Below, in pieces: positions 1-8,133 of a DNA stretch of 64,000 nt. Both the position numbers and the translations under genes were made by a program. Origin of the DNA: UBA11574 sp964591175 (GTDB lineage Bacteria; Desulfobacterota; Desulfobacteria; Desulfobacterales; UBA11574); the NCBI GenBank assembly GCA_964591175.1, contig CAZQAF010000010.1, positions 1 to 64,000 on the forward strand. The letters are read 5' to 3'. Under the pieces are notes generated by a model. It saw only the letters and a program-made list of their open reading frames with translations, ran no database searches and was not told the origin of the DNA. The number at the start of each line of letters is the position of its first letter. Positions within the stretch are counted from its first letter, which is position 1.

Positions 1-70
1 GCAACAATTACCGAATTCATATTAACAACATTATGGTTCATATTAAATGCGGGATAAAGGGGAGATAAAT

Positions 71-703
71 ATGAAAGTTGATTTGTTCAAGAAGATTCTG
101 GTCGGTTCGCGCTTGTTTATTTTTTTTTCTCTTTGTTTGGTTATGACATCTAATCAATGTATTGCCCAAGAGTGGAGCAGAAAAGGAAAGCATGAGGTTT
201 TTGCGCTTGGGCAATCTATGGATGGGGCTACGACAACCGGAATCGTTGCCGGCTTAATGCCGACGATAGCGTTCGATGACACCATAGTTGGTGGATTGGG
301 ATATGGTTTTAATTTCAATGACCACATCAATCTGAATACAGATCTTCTTTTGGGTTCTACGGATATAACGGGCAGGGTATCCGGTGTTCCGTTAACAGGG
401 GATACGGACCTCTTGGCCTTGGATTTCAACCTGGACATCAACATCCTTAAGACTCGCTTTACTCCCTTGTTAACGGGTGGAATAGGATTTATGCATTTTA
501 GTGGGAATTGGACGAGCTCCATTAGACAGGTGAATCTCACCGAAACAGATTTATCTTATACCCTGGGAGCGGGGTTTCGTTTTGACGTGTCCGATCATTT
601 TCTTATAAAGGCACTCTATAAAGCCAAATGGATTAAATTTGACTTAACTGACGATAATCTCATGATGGATGGGGTCAGCCTAAGTGTCGGATATCTTTTC
701 TAG
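71..703 (+). CDS. Outer-membrane beta-barrel protein with signal peptide
   Basis: Predicted secreted protein of 210 aa. The start at 71 is preferred over the in-frame ATG at 47 because it follows a GGGGAGA ribosome site and gives a clean signal peptide: basic MKVDLFKK, a hydrophobic stretch near residues 13-26, and likely cleavage around residue 32. The rest alternates short amphipathic strands with Gly/Asp-rich turns and ends in Phe (SVGYLF), the usual terminal signature of an outer-membrane barrel. Size and strand pattern fit the small 8-strand OmpW/OmpA-like barrels, but no specific subfamily motif is evident. It stands alone, with 184 bp before the next gene. Substrate and role are unknown. 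Confidence 0.7.
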   Translation: MKVDLFKKILVGSRLFIFFSLCLVMTSNQCIAQEWSRKGKHEVFALGQSMDGATTTGIVAGLMPTIAFDDTIVGGLGYGFNFNDHINLNTDLLLGSTDITGRVSGVPLTGDTDLLALDFNLDINILKTRFTPLLTGGIGFMHFSGNWTSSIRQVNLTETDLSYTLGAGFRFDVSDHFLIKALYKAKWIKFDLTDDNLMMDGVSLSVGYLF

Positions 704-887
704 TCGTCTAATTGCAAATAAGGATTACCACGGGAACCATTTGCTATAACGAACGATACGTTTAAAAGATAACACGAGCAGCGGCCGGCATAAGAAGTCA
801 TGCGAATTTTAGGGCCATTTAGATTTTCAGAGTGAATTGTAATCTTTTTGGATTTGTTCACAATACCGGAAAAGGAAAGTACACCTT

Positions 888-1235
888 ATGCAAAAAATGA
901 CGGCCTGTTGTGGTCTTGTTTGTACGAATTGCCCGGCCTATTTAGCGACCCAGGCGAATGATGATGTTGCCAGGGAAAAAACCGTGGCGCTTTATGAAAA
1001 AAAGTTTGGATTTAAGCTAAAACCGGAAGATATCAATTGTGATGGCTGTCTTTCAGTAGGAGGCAGGCTAATAGGTTATTGCCAAGTATGTGAAATAAGA
1101 AAATGTGCTATAGAAAAGAAAGTTACTACTTGCGCAATGTGTGATGAACAGCCATGTGATAGATTAGAACGGTTTCATGAATTCTCACCGGATGCGAAGG
1201 CCGGCTTTGATGCCTTGGTAAGCAAATCGAATTAA
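888..1235 (+). CDS. DUF3795-type cysteine-rich protein
   Basis: Small cytoplasmic protein (115 aa) dense in cysteines: CCGLVCTNCPAYLA at residues 7-20, then CDGC, a CxxC pair, CAMCDEQPC near residue 85. This order is characteristic of the DUF3795 family, common in anaerobes and thought to bind metal, probably zinc; no reaction is established. The Rid-family gene begins 10 nt downstream, so the two probably share a transcript. An AAGGAAAG ribosome site lies 7-14 nt before the ATG. Confidence 0.75.
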   Translation: MQKMTACCGLVCTNCPAYLATQANDDVAREKTVALYEKKFGFKLKPEDINCDGCLSVGGRLIGYCQVCEIRKCAIEKKVTTCAMCDEQPCDRLERFHEFSPDAKAGFDALVSKSN

Positions 1236-1245
1236 CGGGCTCGTT

Positions 1246-1683
1246 ATGTTGGAAAGGAAGGGCGTAGTGACTAGGAAAAAGTATTCGTTAGATTCAGACT
1301 TTGAAAAATTACTGAATTACTCTCGCGTGGTTGATGATGGCGAATGGGTCTTCATCTCTGGTTGTTCAGGTTTTGACTATACCGACATGACGATCGCCGA
1401 GAGTATGACCGAGCAAACTCAGCAGGTCTTCAGTAATATTGACTGGTGCCTTTCACAGGCGAATGTAGATAAGAATGATGTGGTTCGTATCCGCGTTATC
1501 ATTGCGGATAAGGGCGGTTATATGGACGCAGCAAAAGTAATTGGCGAGTGGTGTGAAGCCTGCAAACCTTCGAATACTACATGGTTTGCTGAGCTGCCGG
1601 ATCCTAGAATCAAAGTCGAAATTGAGGTAACGGCACGTAGGTCCCAACATAACAAGGCGCCGGACCGTGTGAAAACTCATTGA
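1246..1683 (+). CDS. RidA/YjgF/UK114-family protein
   Basis: Rid-fold protein of up to 145 aa. Family features: the VFISGCSGFD strand near residue 38, the TEQTQQVFSNID helix, and the C-terminal VEIEVTARR. Classical RidA proteins hydrolyse reactive enamine/imine intermediates and carry an Arg in a PARSxV-type strand; here the equivalent segment reads PSNTTWFAELP, so that Arg appears replaced. This suggests one of the non-deaminase Rid subfamilies. The start is uncertain: ATG 1246 is used, but the first ~10 residues may be untranslated. It lies 10 nt after the DUF3795 gene. Confidence 0.75.
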   Translation: MLERKGVVTRKKYSLDSDFEKLLNYSRVVDDGEWVFISGCSGFDYTDMTIAESMTEQTQQVFSNIDWCLSQANVDKNDVVRIRVIIADKGGYMDAAKVIGEWCEACKPSNTTWFAELPDPRIKVEIEVTARRSQHNKAPDRVKTH

Positions 1684-1731
1684 ATTTTATTATCTATGCT
1701 CTTTATGTATGGCTTTCTGTGGGTGAAGCAT

Positions 1732-2367
1732 ATGAAGCGATTCGCTATAATCAGTATCATTGCGTTGGCGCTGCTCAACGTTGCTTCCGGAAGTGAAATA
1801 TCTATAGCGCATCGACCTGCGAATTGGGCGAGGCCGATGCACGTAAAAGGTGTTCCCAACCTTCACAAAGTCTCGGATTCGTTATATCGAAGTGCGCAAC
1901 CGTCCGCAGAAGGTATGGCCAACCTCAAAGCTATTGGAATCGAGACCATTGTCAATCTGCGTTCATTTCATTCAGATCGAAATGAAATCGGAAACACTGG
2001 ATTATCCTATGAACACATTTACATGAAGGCCTGGCATCCCGAAGAAGAAGATGCCGTAAGATTTCTACAGATCGTTACAAATCCGAAACGCACCCCGGTT
2101 CTGGTTCACTGCCAGCATGGCGCGGATCGTACGGGTATCATGTGTGCGCTTTACCGGGTTGCAATTCAAAACTGGAAGAAGGAAGAGGCCTTACGCGAGA
2201 TGACACAAGGCGGATTTGGATTCCATGAGATATGGAAGAATTTACCAAGTTGGTTTGAGAATCTGGATATTGAAGCATTAAAGAAGAAAGCTGGAATCAA
2301 GTCTTACACGGAAATGGGAGGCCGCCACTTTCGCCCAATTGAAGTTATCGCAATGCTCGGGAGGTAA
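1732..2367 (+). CDS. Exported tyrosine/dual-specificity phosphatase-like protein
   Basis: A 211-aa protein with the Cys-dependent phosphatase loop HCQHGADRTG (C-x5-R intact). It resembles the DSP/PTP group that also includes bacterial inositol-phosphate and plant-type phosphatases. The ATG at 1732 gives a short signal peptide (MKRFAIISIIALALLNVASG), so the enzyme is probably periplasmic. The in-frame ATG at 1696 would add 12 residues ahead of the basic N-region and is less likely. The general-acid Asp region (WHPEEEDAVRF) precedes the loop. A cupin gene follows 8 nt downstream, suggesting a two-gene unit. Substrate is unknown. Confidence 0.75.
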   Translation: MKRFAIISIIALALLNVASGSEISIAHRPANWARPMHVKGVPNLHKVSDSLYRSAQPSAEGMANLKAIGIETIVNLRSFHSDRNEIGNTGLSYEHIYMKAWHPEEEDAVRFLQIVTNPKRTPVLVHCQHGADRTGIMCALYRVAIQNWKKEEALREMTQGGFGFHEIWKNLPSWFENLDIEALKKKAGIKSYTEMGGRHFRPIEVIAMLGR

Positions 2368-2375
2368 CGCAGCCA

Positions 2376-2717
2376 ATGACACCATCAGTAACACGGAAAG
2401 ATTTGCTTACGGCTATCATTAATTCAGGCAGAACCATCTCAACGGTGGAGGTTAAAGCGGTGACAATGGGACCAAAACAAAAGGCGCCCTTACACCTTCA
2501 TCCATGTCCGACAGTTGGCGTAATCACAGAAGGAACCATATCGTTTCAAATTGAAGGAACGCCGGTTCAACACCTTAAGGCCGGCGACGCATTTTATGAG
2601 CCTGAAAATGTAAGAATAGAAAAGTTTGACAATGATACCGATTCCCCTGCAAAATTCGTCGTTTTTTATCTTCTGGGGAAGGACGAACGCGAAACCGTTC
2701 GAATTCTTTCTGAATGA
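2376..2717 (+). CDS. Small single-domain cupin protein
   Basis: A 113-aa cupin. The first motif is visible as HLHPCPTVGVITEGTISF (residues ~32-49). The second is GDAFYEPENV, where the usual metal-binding His is not obvious, so metal binding may be weak or altered. Such proteins act as small-molecule binding or isomerase-like domains. It starts 8 nt after the phosphatase stop and is probably co-transcribed with it. No ligand can be named. Confidence 0.7.
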   Translation: MTPSVTRKDLLTAIINSGRTISTVEVKAVTMGPKQKAPLHLHPCPTVGVITEGTISFQIEGTPVQHLKAGDAFYEPENVRIEKFDNDTDSPAKFVVFYLLGKDERETVRILSE

Positions 2718-2900
2718 AAACTTTTAATAAACACTTCCCAGAAAGGCTTATAAGGGTATTTTGAGTGCCGAACATGCCCTTTCACGCTATTTTGTGCTGG
2801 AGGTAATTCATGGTTGAATCCTCAGATACATTTGAAAAAAATTATCAGGAATTATAATCGTGGCATTTTATATTCCAATTTATTTAAGGAAACACCATCC

Positions 2901-3752
2901 ATGAAACGTATCGCTGAAAATAAAGCTCCCGTTGATGCCGATGCTCGCAGGTCGGCTAAACCCGCGATCTGCTATCCGACCGATACACTGCCGTTGCCGG
3001 ACATGAGCCAATATATTACCGCGCGTAAAACAATGAAATTGACGGGCGATATGATCGTGCCACCGCGTGACGCCGGAACTTTCCGAGTTGCTGCGGGGAG
3101 TTTTTTCCGGATCGTCAGCGTGGATGGCCCGCAGGTGGGCGATCTGAATCTCTGGGCGCAGGACGACCTGTCGGAACGGTTTTACAGCGGCAAGACCCGA
3201 GCGCTGCATGGCACGCACCTGAGCACCGGCGACCGGATGTGGAGCAGTTTTCCCCATATGCGGCCAATGGCGACGATAACCCATGACACCCTCGACTGGT
3301 ACGGCTTCGATGCGGACGGCAGCGGGGTGCATGACGTTATCGGCACGCGCTGCGATCCTTATACCAACCGTTTGCTGAACGGAAGTGACTATCACCGCTG
3401 CTGCCATTCGAATCTGACCCGGGCTCTGGCCGCTGAAACCGGACGCCCGTTGCAACAGGCCGAACCGCATATCCATGATGTACTCAATGTCTTCATGTGC
3501 ACCGGCTTCACCCATGACACGCATCAGTATTTCATGAAAGCAAGCCCGGTTCGCCCCGGCGACTTTATCGAATTTTTCGCCGAAATCGATCTACTGGGGG
3601 CTTTGTCGACCTGCCCCGGCGGCGATTGCAGCGCGAAGCATTCCAGCGATACAGCGGACTGTTACCCGCTGAAGGTCGAATTCTATCACCCCGATCCAAA
3701 GGCTCTGGCGGGATGGTCTCCTCCCAAACCGTCAGCTTATTTTCTTATATAA
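2901..3752 (+). CDS. DUF1989 (urea-carboxylase-associated) family protein
   Basis: A 283-aa protein resembling the DUF1989 family, found next to urea carboxylase and guanidine-degradation genes in other bacteria. Visible conserved positions include GDLNLWAQDD, the CDPYTNRLL/CCHSNLTRAL segment, the FMCTGFTHDTHQYF strand, and the C-terminal GGDCSAKHSSDTADC cluster of metal-type ligands. The start at 2901 has an AAGGA site 10 nt upstream; the longer reading from 2814 is probably not translated. No urea carboxylase, allophanate hydrolase or transporter lies nearby, so the gene is an orphan. The coding sequence is visibly more GC-rich than its flanks, which is compatible with transfer. Confidence 0.75.
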   Translation: MKRIAENKAPVDADARRSAKPAICYPTDTLPLPDMSQYITARKTMKLTGDMIVPPRDAGTFRVAAGSFFRIVSVDGPQVGDLNLWAQDDLSERFYSGKTRALHGTHLSTGDRMWSSFPHMRPMATITHDTLDWYGFDADGSGVHDVIGTRCDPYTNRLLNGSDYHRCCHSNLTRALAAETGRPLQQAEPHIHDVLNVFMCTGFTHDTHQYFMKASPVRPGDFIEFFAEIDLLGALSTCPGGDCSAKHSSDTADCYPLKVEFYHPDPKALAGWSPPKPSAYFLI

Positions 3753-3790
3753 TATCCGCCTGGGTCAAACGGCAGGAGAATCAATGAATC

Positions 3791-5068
3791 ATGACATTTT
3801 CCCCTTTAAATAATCTTTTGATCAGCGTTGAAAAGCAAGGCCCCGGCACCATCAAAAAGGATACCTTTCCACTTCGATATGGAAAATACTCAGAGATAAA
3901 AACATCGGAATATGAATTCCGGTTTAATTTAAATGGTGAAATTAAATTTATCCGGGGCCTTGATGTCAACTGGCCGCATCCGGCCGAACAGCTAAAACGG
4001 ACGGACGGCAATGACTGGGTGTATTATTCCGTGGGCGACAAAAGCGGCGAACACGGCATTATATCGTGGCTGGGCGAATATTATTTGCCCTGCCTTCCAT
4101 ATCCCAGCAACTCGATTTGGGAAGTGAATTATCTCTCAAATCCGAGCATAATGAATGCATTTGCGGCATGGTCGCAACTGTATGCGAATCTGTACGGGAT
4201 GCGAAAAGATGGGCTGCATTCCAAAGCCAAAGACCTAATAAGCCTTATTTTAAATAATGATGACAGGGTCCTGTACAAGCGGTCCCAACAGTTGAGTTCG
4301 ATCATCGGTGGACGGCTGTCGGTTCTTCCGCCGGATACGCGTCATGTCGATTACGAAATCATCCCGCTGATGATTGCGGACGGATGTCTTTATCATTGCA
4401 GTTTTTGTTGCGTTCAAACGGAACAACAGTTCAAAGCGCGCTCCCGATCCGAAATCATTGAACAAATTCGACGACTCAAGGCTTTTTACGGACGCAACCT
4501 TGAGAATTATAATGCGCTTTTTTTAGGAAATCATGACGCACTCGCAGCCGGGGATGACTTGATCTATATGGCCGTTTCTGAAGCCGGCAAGGCTTTTGGC
4601 TTTGGAGGTCCATGCACAAAGATCTCCAGTCTATACCTTTTTGGAAGCGTAGATTCCCTGCTCACATCTAAAAACAGGTTATTTGAAAGGTTAAGTGGTC
4701 TGCCATTTCATACCACCATCAATATCGGCTTCGAATCCATGGACCCAAAAACACTGGCATTCCTTCGCAAACCCGTATCTGCATCAAAGGTTTTAGAGGC
4801 CTTTAAGAAAATGTGCGAAATTAATGCCGCCTTTACGAACATTGAGATTACCGGCAATTTTCTTATCGGAAAAACACTTTCGCCCGAACATTATCAAGCC
4901 CTTGTCGAATTACTGGGGAACGCATCAGATCCTTCGGACGGCAGAGGGGCTATATACTTATCTCCGATAATGGATAGTCCCGGAAAGCGTGAGTTGTTGC
5001 CGCAATTTTTTGAAATTAAGAATCAGAGTAAACGACCGACATATATTTATCTTATCCAAAGATTATAA
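3791..5068 (+). CDS. Radical SAM protein with long N-terminal extension
   Basis: A 425-aa protein. The radical SAM cluster motif CLYHCSFC (C-x3-C-x2-C) lies near residue 199 and is followed by a (beta/alpha) barrel-like region with GFESMDPKTLAFLRKP, a motif typical of B12-independent, coproporphyrinogen-dehydrogenase-like branches. The first ~190 residues do not match a domain I recognise. An AGGAG site lies 12 nt before ATG 3791; an ATG at 3784 is out of frame and stops after nine codons. The nitroreductase-methyltransferase fusion begins 26 nt downstream and may act with it. Substrate unknown. Confidence 0.75.
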   Translation: MTFSPLNNLLISVEKQGPGTIKKDTFPLRYGKYSEIKTSEYEFRFNLNGEIKFIRGLDVNWPHPAEQLKRTDGNDWVYYSVGDKSGEHGIISWLGEYYLPCLPYPSNSIWEVNYLSNPSIMNAFAAWSQLYANLYGMRKDGLHSKAKDLISLILNNDDRVLYKRSQQLSSIIGGRLSVLPPDTRHVDYEIIPLMIADGCLYHCSFCCVQTEQQFKARSRSEIIEQIRRLKAFYGRNLENYNALFLGNHDALAAGDDLIYMAVSEAGKAFGFGGPCTKISSLYLFGSVDSLLTSKNRLFERLSGLPFHTTINIGFESMDPKTLAFLRKPVSASKVLEAFKKMCEINAAFTNIEITGNFLIGKTLSPEHYQALVELLGNASDPSDGRGAIYLSPIMDSPGKRELLPQFFEIKNQSKRPTYIYLIQRL

Positions 5069-5094
5069 GAAAATAATTTGAAAGGAAGAGACCG

Positions 5095-6234
5095 ATGAAA
5101 GAATTGATTCATGAAATTAACATCCGAAGAGCGAAACGGGCCCTGAGTGATAAAAAGATACCCGATGACATCATTCACAAACTCATGACCGCGGCCACAT
5201 TTGCGCCATCTTGTTTCAACAATCAATCGTGGCGTTTTCTTGTCGTTACCGATGATGGGGCCCTGAAAAAGATCCATGACGCCCTGTCCGACGGCAATTA
5301 CTGGGTTAAAAAAGCACCGGCAGTTGTCGTGGTGGCAACAAAGCCGGATTTCGGTTGCCGGTTGAGCGACCGCAGGGACTATGCCCTGTTCGACTGCGGA
5401 CTGGCCACGGAAAATCTCATGCTTCAAGGTTTTAAGGAGGGCCTTTATGCCCATGCCATTGCAGGTTTTGAACCTTCCAAAATAAAAGCCGCATTCCACA
5501 TCCCTGATGAGTACATTGTAATCACCCTCGTTGCGGTGGGTTATCCGGGGGATGATGCATCATTAAGCGAAAAGCACAGGGAACTGGAACACAGCCCCAG
5601 AAATCGAAAATCCGAATCGGAGGTGATTTGTTACAACACTTGGGAATTGGATGCATCAGAGAAGGCTCAGAAGGACAAGACCGAGAAAGAACACGAACGG
5701 CGCTTTCATGGTGACGCCGATCGCCTGCGGTCCGCCGAGAGGATTGCGAGCCTTGAGGTAGACAGGGTGGCGAACCTCAGCATCGAAGGATTGGCAACAC
5801 CCCGGTTACTAGACGTCGGCACAGGTACCGGCGTCTTTGCAGAGGCATTCGCGGCAAGGGGGTGCACGGTCACGGGAATCGATACCAACAGCGGTTTGCT
5901 GCAAGAGGCCGGACGACTCGTGCCGACGGCGGCGTTCAGGCACGGCGCTGCGGAAGCGATCCCCTATGGGGATGGCGACTTCGAGGTTGTTTTTTTAGGG
6001 CACGTATTGCACGAGACCGATGACCCGATAGGCGCCTTAAGCGAGGCTCGCAGGGTCGCGACGGTGAGGGTGGTTGTCCTGGAATGGCCCTACATGCGAG
6101 AGGAACAGGGACCGCCCCTTGAGCACCGCCTCTCACCGGAAAAGGTTGTAAAAATGGCGAGACTGGCCGGCCTCGAGCAAGTCGAGGTGCTGAAACTTGC
6201 CCACATGGATTTCTACCGCATGGCTATTGCGTGA
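5095..6234 (+). CDS. Nitroreductase-SAM methyltransferase fusion protein
   Basis: A 379-aa two-domain protein. Residues 1-~180 are a nitroreductase-family flavin domain: RRAKRALSDKKIP, FAPSCFNNQSWRF (FMN-binding loop) and the C-terminal PRNRKSESEVICYNTW. Residues ~200-379 are a class I methyltransferase with motif I LLDVGTGTGVFAEAF, an acidic VTGIDTNS strand, and LGHVLHETDDP. The methyltransferase part opens with HERRFHGDADRLRS, which looks like the natural N-terminus of a free-standing enzyme, so two complete genes appear to have been joined in frame. The 3' half is clearly richer in GC than the 5' half. A GAAAGGAAGAG ribosome site precedes the ATG. The paired activity is unknown. Confidence 0.8.
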   Translation: MKELIHEINIRRAKRALSDKKIPDDIIHKLMTAATFAPSCFNNQSWRFLVVTDDGALKKIHDALSDGNYWVKKAPAVVVVATKPDFGCRLSDRRDYALFDCGLATENLMLQGFKEGLYAHAIAGFEPSKIKAAFHIPDEYIVITLVAVGYPGDDASLSEKHRELEHSPRNRKSESEVICYNTWELDASEKAQKDKTEKEHERRFHGDADRLRSAERIASLEVDRVANLSIEGLATPRLLDVGTGTGVFAEAFAARGCTVTGIDTNSGLLQEAGRLVPTAAFRHGAAEAIPYGDGDFEVVFLGHVLHETDDPIGALSEARRVATVRVVVLEWPYMREEQGPPLEHRLSPEKVVKMARLAGLEQVEVLKLAHMDFYRMAIA

Positions 6235-6354
6235 AAAAATGGAATGCTTATTCAAAATCAGGGAGATAGAAGAATATTTCCAAAAGGCTGATTTCACGGA
6301 TGGCCCAATATGCTTTAACTCGATAGATAATCAAACGCCAAACACACCTTATAG

Positions 6355-6425
6355 TATGCATTAGACAAATTGACCGCGTTGGCAAAAGGTTGACTTTATA
6401 TGCATCAAATGATAACTTTATGCAT
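6355..6425 (+). promoter_or_regulatory. Three TATGCAT boxes upstream of vapBC, possible autoregulatory operator
   Basis: The heptamer TATGCAT occurs at 6355-6361, 6399-6405 and 6419-6425. The last two are 20 bp apart, about two helical turns, and the cluster ends 25 bp before the vapB start. A TTGACT -35-like hexamer lies at 6390-6395. VapBC complexes usually repress their own promoter through short inverted or direct repeats, so these boxes are a reasonable candidate operator. This is inference from position and repetition only. Confidence 0.4.
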
Positions 6426-6449
6426 AATTTGTTGATGGGGAGGCCACAT

Positions 6450-6653
6450 ATGAGGACAACGCTTGATTTACCTGAAAATTTAATTGATGAGGCTATGAAA
6501 GCGACTAAAATTAAAACAAAAACAAAAGTGATTATTACCGCTTTAGAGGATTTAATCCGGAAATCAAAGATCTCGGGATTAAAAGAATTTAAGGGCAAGG
6601 TAGATTTGGATATCGATATGAACGCCGTTAGAGGGCGTCAATGTCGATACTAG
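6450..6653 (+). CDS. vapB: VapB-type antitoxin
   Basis: A 67-aa antitoxin beginning MRTTLDLPENLIDEAM, the ribbon-helix-helix/AbrB-like start typical of VapB proteins that pair with PIN toxins. The start at 6450 is chosen because GGGGAGG lies 7 nt upstream; the longer reading from 6390 would translate through the promoter. The C-terminal half is the toxin-neutralising tail. Its 3' end overlaps vapC by 13 nt, giving translational coupling. By family it binds and inhibits VapC and represses the operon. Confidence 0.85.
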   Translation: MRTTLDLPENLIDEAMKATKIKTKTKVIITALEDLIRKSKISGLKEFKGKVDLDIDMNAVRGRQCRY

Positions 6654-7021
6654 TCGATACCTCCATTTGGATTGAGTATTTCAGGACTGGAAATAATTCT
6701 GAAAAGCTGGATTTCTTGATTGATGAAAACCTCGTTGTTATTAATGAACTTATTCTTGCAGAACTCGTCCCATATTTAAGAATTCGCAACCAAAGAAAAA
6801 TTATATCATTATTGCATAACATTAATAAGGTGGAACTATCCATTCGTTGGGATCAAATTATGGAATTCCAATTCAAATGTTTGAAAAACGGTTTAAATGG
6901 AATTGGCATACCTGATCTCATTGTTGCCCAAAACGCGAAACAAAATAAATGTACAATTTATTCGCTCGATAATCATTTTGAACTCATGAAAGACATCCTT
7001 AAACTCCGACTGCTGTATTAA
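6641..7021 (+). CDS. vapC: VapC-type PIN-domain ribonuclease toxin
   Basis: A 126-aa PIN-domain protein. Acidic catalytic residues are visible in LVDTSIWIEYF (N-terminal Asp), NELILAEL (Glu), GIPDLIVAQNA (Asp) and YSLDNHFE (Asp), matching the PIN active site. VapC toxins cleave structured RNA, commonly tRNA or rRNA; the target here is unknown. It overlaps the vapB antitoxin gene by 13 nt. Low GC and isolation between unrelated genes suggest a mobile addiction or stress module. Confidence 0.85.
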   Translation: MSILVDTSIWIEYFRTGNNSEKLDFLIDENLVVINELILAELVPYLRIRNQRKIISLLHNINKVELSIRWDQIMEFQFKCLKNGLNGIGIPDLIVAQNAKQNKCTIYSLDNHFELMKDILKLRLLY

Positions 7022-7142
7022 AATGCCCCATGCCGAACCTGATGCTTTGGGTAGGGTGTTTATTCTGCCGCGTTTTAGTCGCATCACTAAAGCTAAGTGC
7101 ATAATCTCAAATTCGAAGGAACTACACATTTAAACAAAAACA

Positions 7143-7172
7143 CCCCAAAATAACAAAAAAGGCCATTTGGGG
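7143..7172 (+). other. Hairpin between vapC and the lipoprotein gene
   Basis: CCCCAAA (7143-7149) pairs with TTTGGGG (7166-7172) across a 16-nt loop. There is no T-run behind it, so it could be a weak terminator for vapBC or a leader structure for the gene starting at 7205. Confidence 0.3.
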
Positions 7173-7204
7173 CGCCAAAAATACACGTTTAGAGGAGGCT
7201 TTGC

Positions 7205-7954
7205 TTGCGAAAAAGAAAGTGCGGGTTCTGGTTAATGGGGTTGCTGGTTGCGGTTGCGGTTTCCGGTTGTGCATGGCTCGGCAGGGTCCGACCGATTCAA
7301 CCCGAATCGGTTGGACAAAAGACGGTAAATGCCGAAAAAGGCTGGTGGTATGCCCGATTTCGAATGGATTGGCCGCAGGACAAGGATCCCGCGTGGTACA
7401 TGGACCTCATACTGGCCCACAGGGTCATCTCCCCTGTGCTCGATCAGTATAAAAAGGAAATCTCTCTCTGGCGCTTCCATCGTCGAGCGGGGCGGGATCA
7501 AGCCGGGCATGAATTTAGCTTTATATTCTACGCCTCCAGGGAGACAGCGCAAGAGATTTACGACGCCATCCGGTCAAGCCGGCTTCTCGGCGAACTCATC
7601 GCTGCGCATTTGGTGGCAGACACGATTTACGACGACACAACCATCGTTTTGCGGTCTGACTTGGGGGCCACGAGCGACCCCAATTGGTCGCCCGAAATAA
7701 AAAGGGCCTGGCCTTTCTACATTATGGGCGTGAGCCGAATGTGGGTGAACCTGATCGACGAGGTCTCGAAGGAGACGCTGACAGAAGGGGATCTCTCCAA
7801 TCTCGACGACTTGCAGGAAGGCTACCGGAAGGTGAACGAAGTCGTTGAAGAAAAGTGGCGGAAAGAAGGTCGTGAAGCCTTTTTGCATCATCTGAATGCC
7901 ATCTTCGGCTACGAACCGTTGGTTGTCTACGAAAGGCGCCTCATGAATTTTTAA
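7205..7954 (+). CDS. Lipoprotein of unknown function
   Basis: A 249-aa lipoprotein starting with TTG at 7205, supported by an AGAGGAGG ribosome site at 7191-7198. The N-terminus has basic RKRK, a hydrophobic run and the lipobox VSGC (Cys at about residue 22), so it is lipidated after export. The mature part (RFRMDWPQDKDPAWYMDLILAHRV, split here by family-free sequence) is rich in Trp and acidic residues, and I recognise no domain. It stands alone. It may be anchored in the inner or outer membrane, and its function cannot be assigned. Confidence 0.7.
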   Translation: MRKRKCGFWLMGLLVAVAVSGCAWLGRVRPIQPESVGQKTVNAEKGWWYARFRMDWPQDKDPAWYMDLILAHRVISPVLDQYKKEISLWRFHRRAGRDQAGHEFSFIFYASRETAQEIYDAIRSSRLLGELIAAHLVADTIYDDTTIVLRSDLGATSDPNWSPEIKRAWPFYIMGVSRMWVNLIDEVSKETLTEGDLSNLDDLQEGYRKVNEVVEEKWRKEGREAFLHHLNAIFGYEPLVVYERRLMNF

Positions 7955-8133
7955 CAAGGGAATGGTTTGTTGGACTTTGGCAGGGCAAAAATCTGTCATA
8001 TACGATTGCATGCATCACCGTTATTATTTCAATTATACTTTGGTTTATTGGTTCCGGGAAACGCTCTGACTTGGATAAGAATTGGGTAAGCCCAACTGAC
8101 GTTTAATATAAAAAGGATTAGGAGGAACGACAC

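Noticed and set aside
2880..3524. A 214-aa minus-strand frame over the DUF1989 gene
   Set aside because: It is antisense to a recognised family gene in GC-rich DNA, with no ribosome site and no family resemblance.
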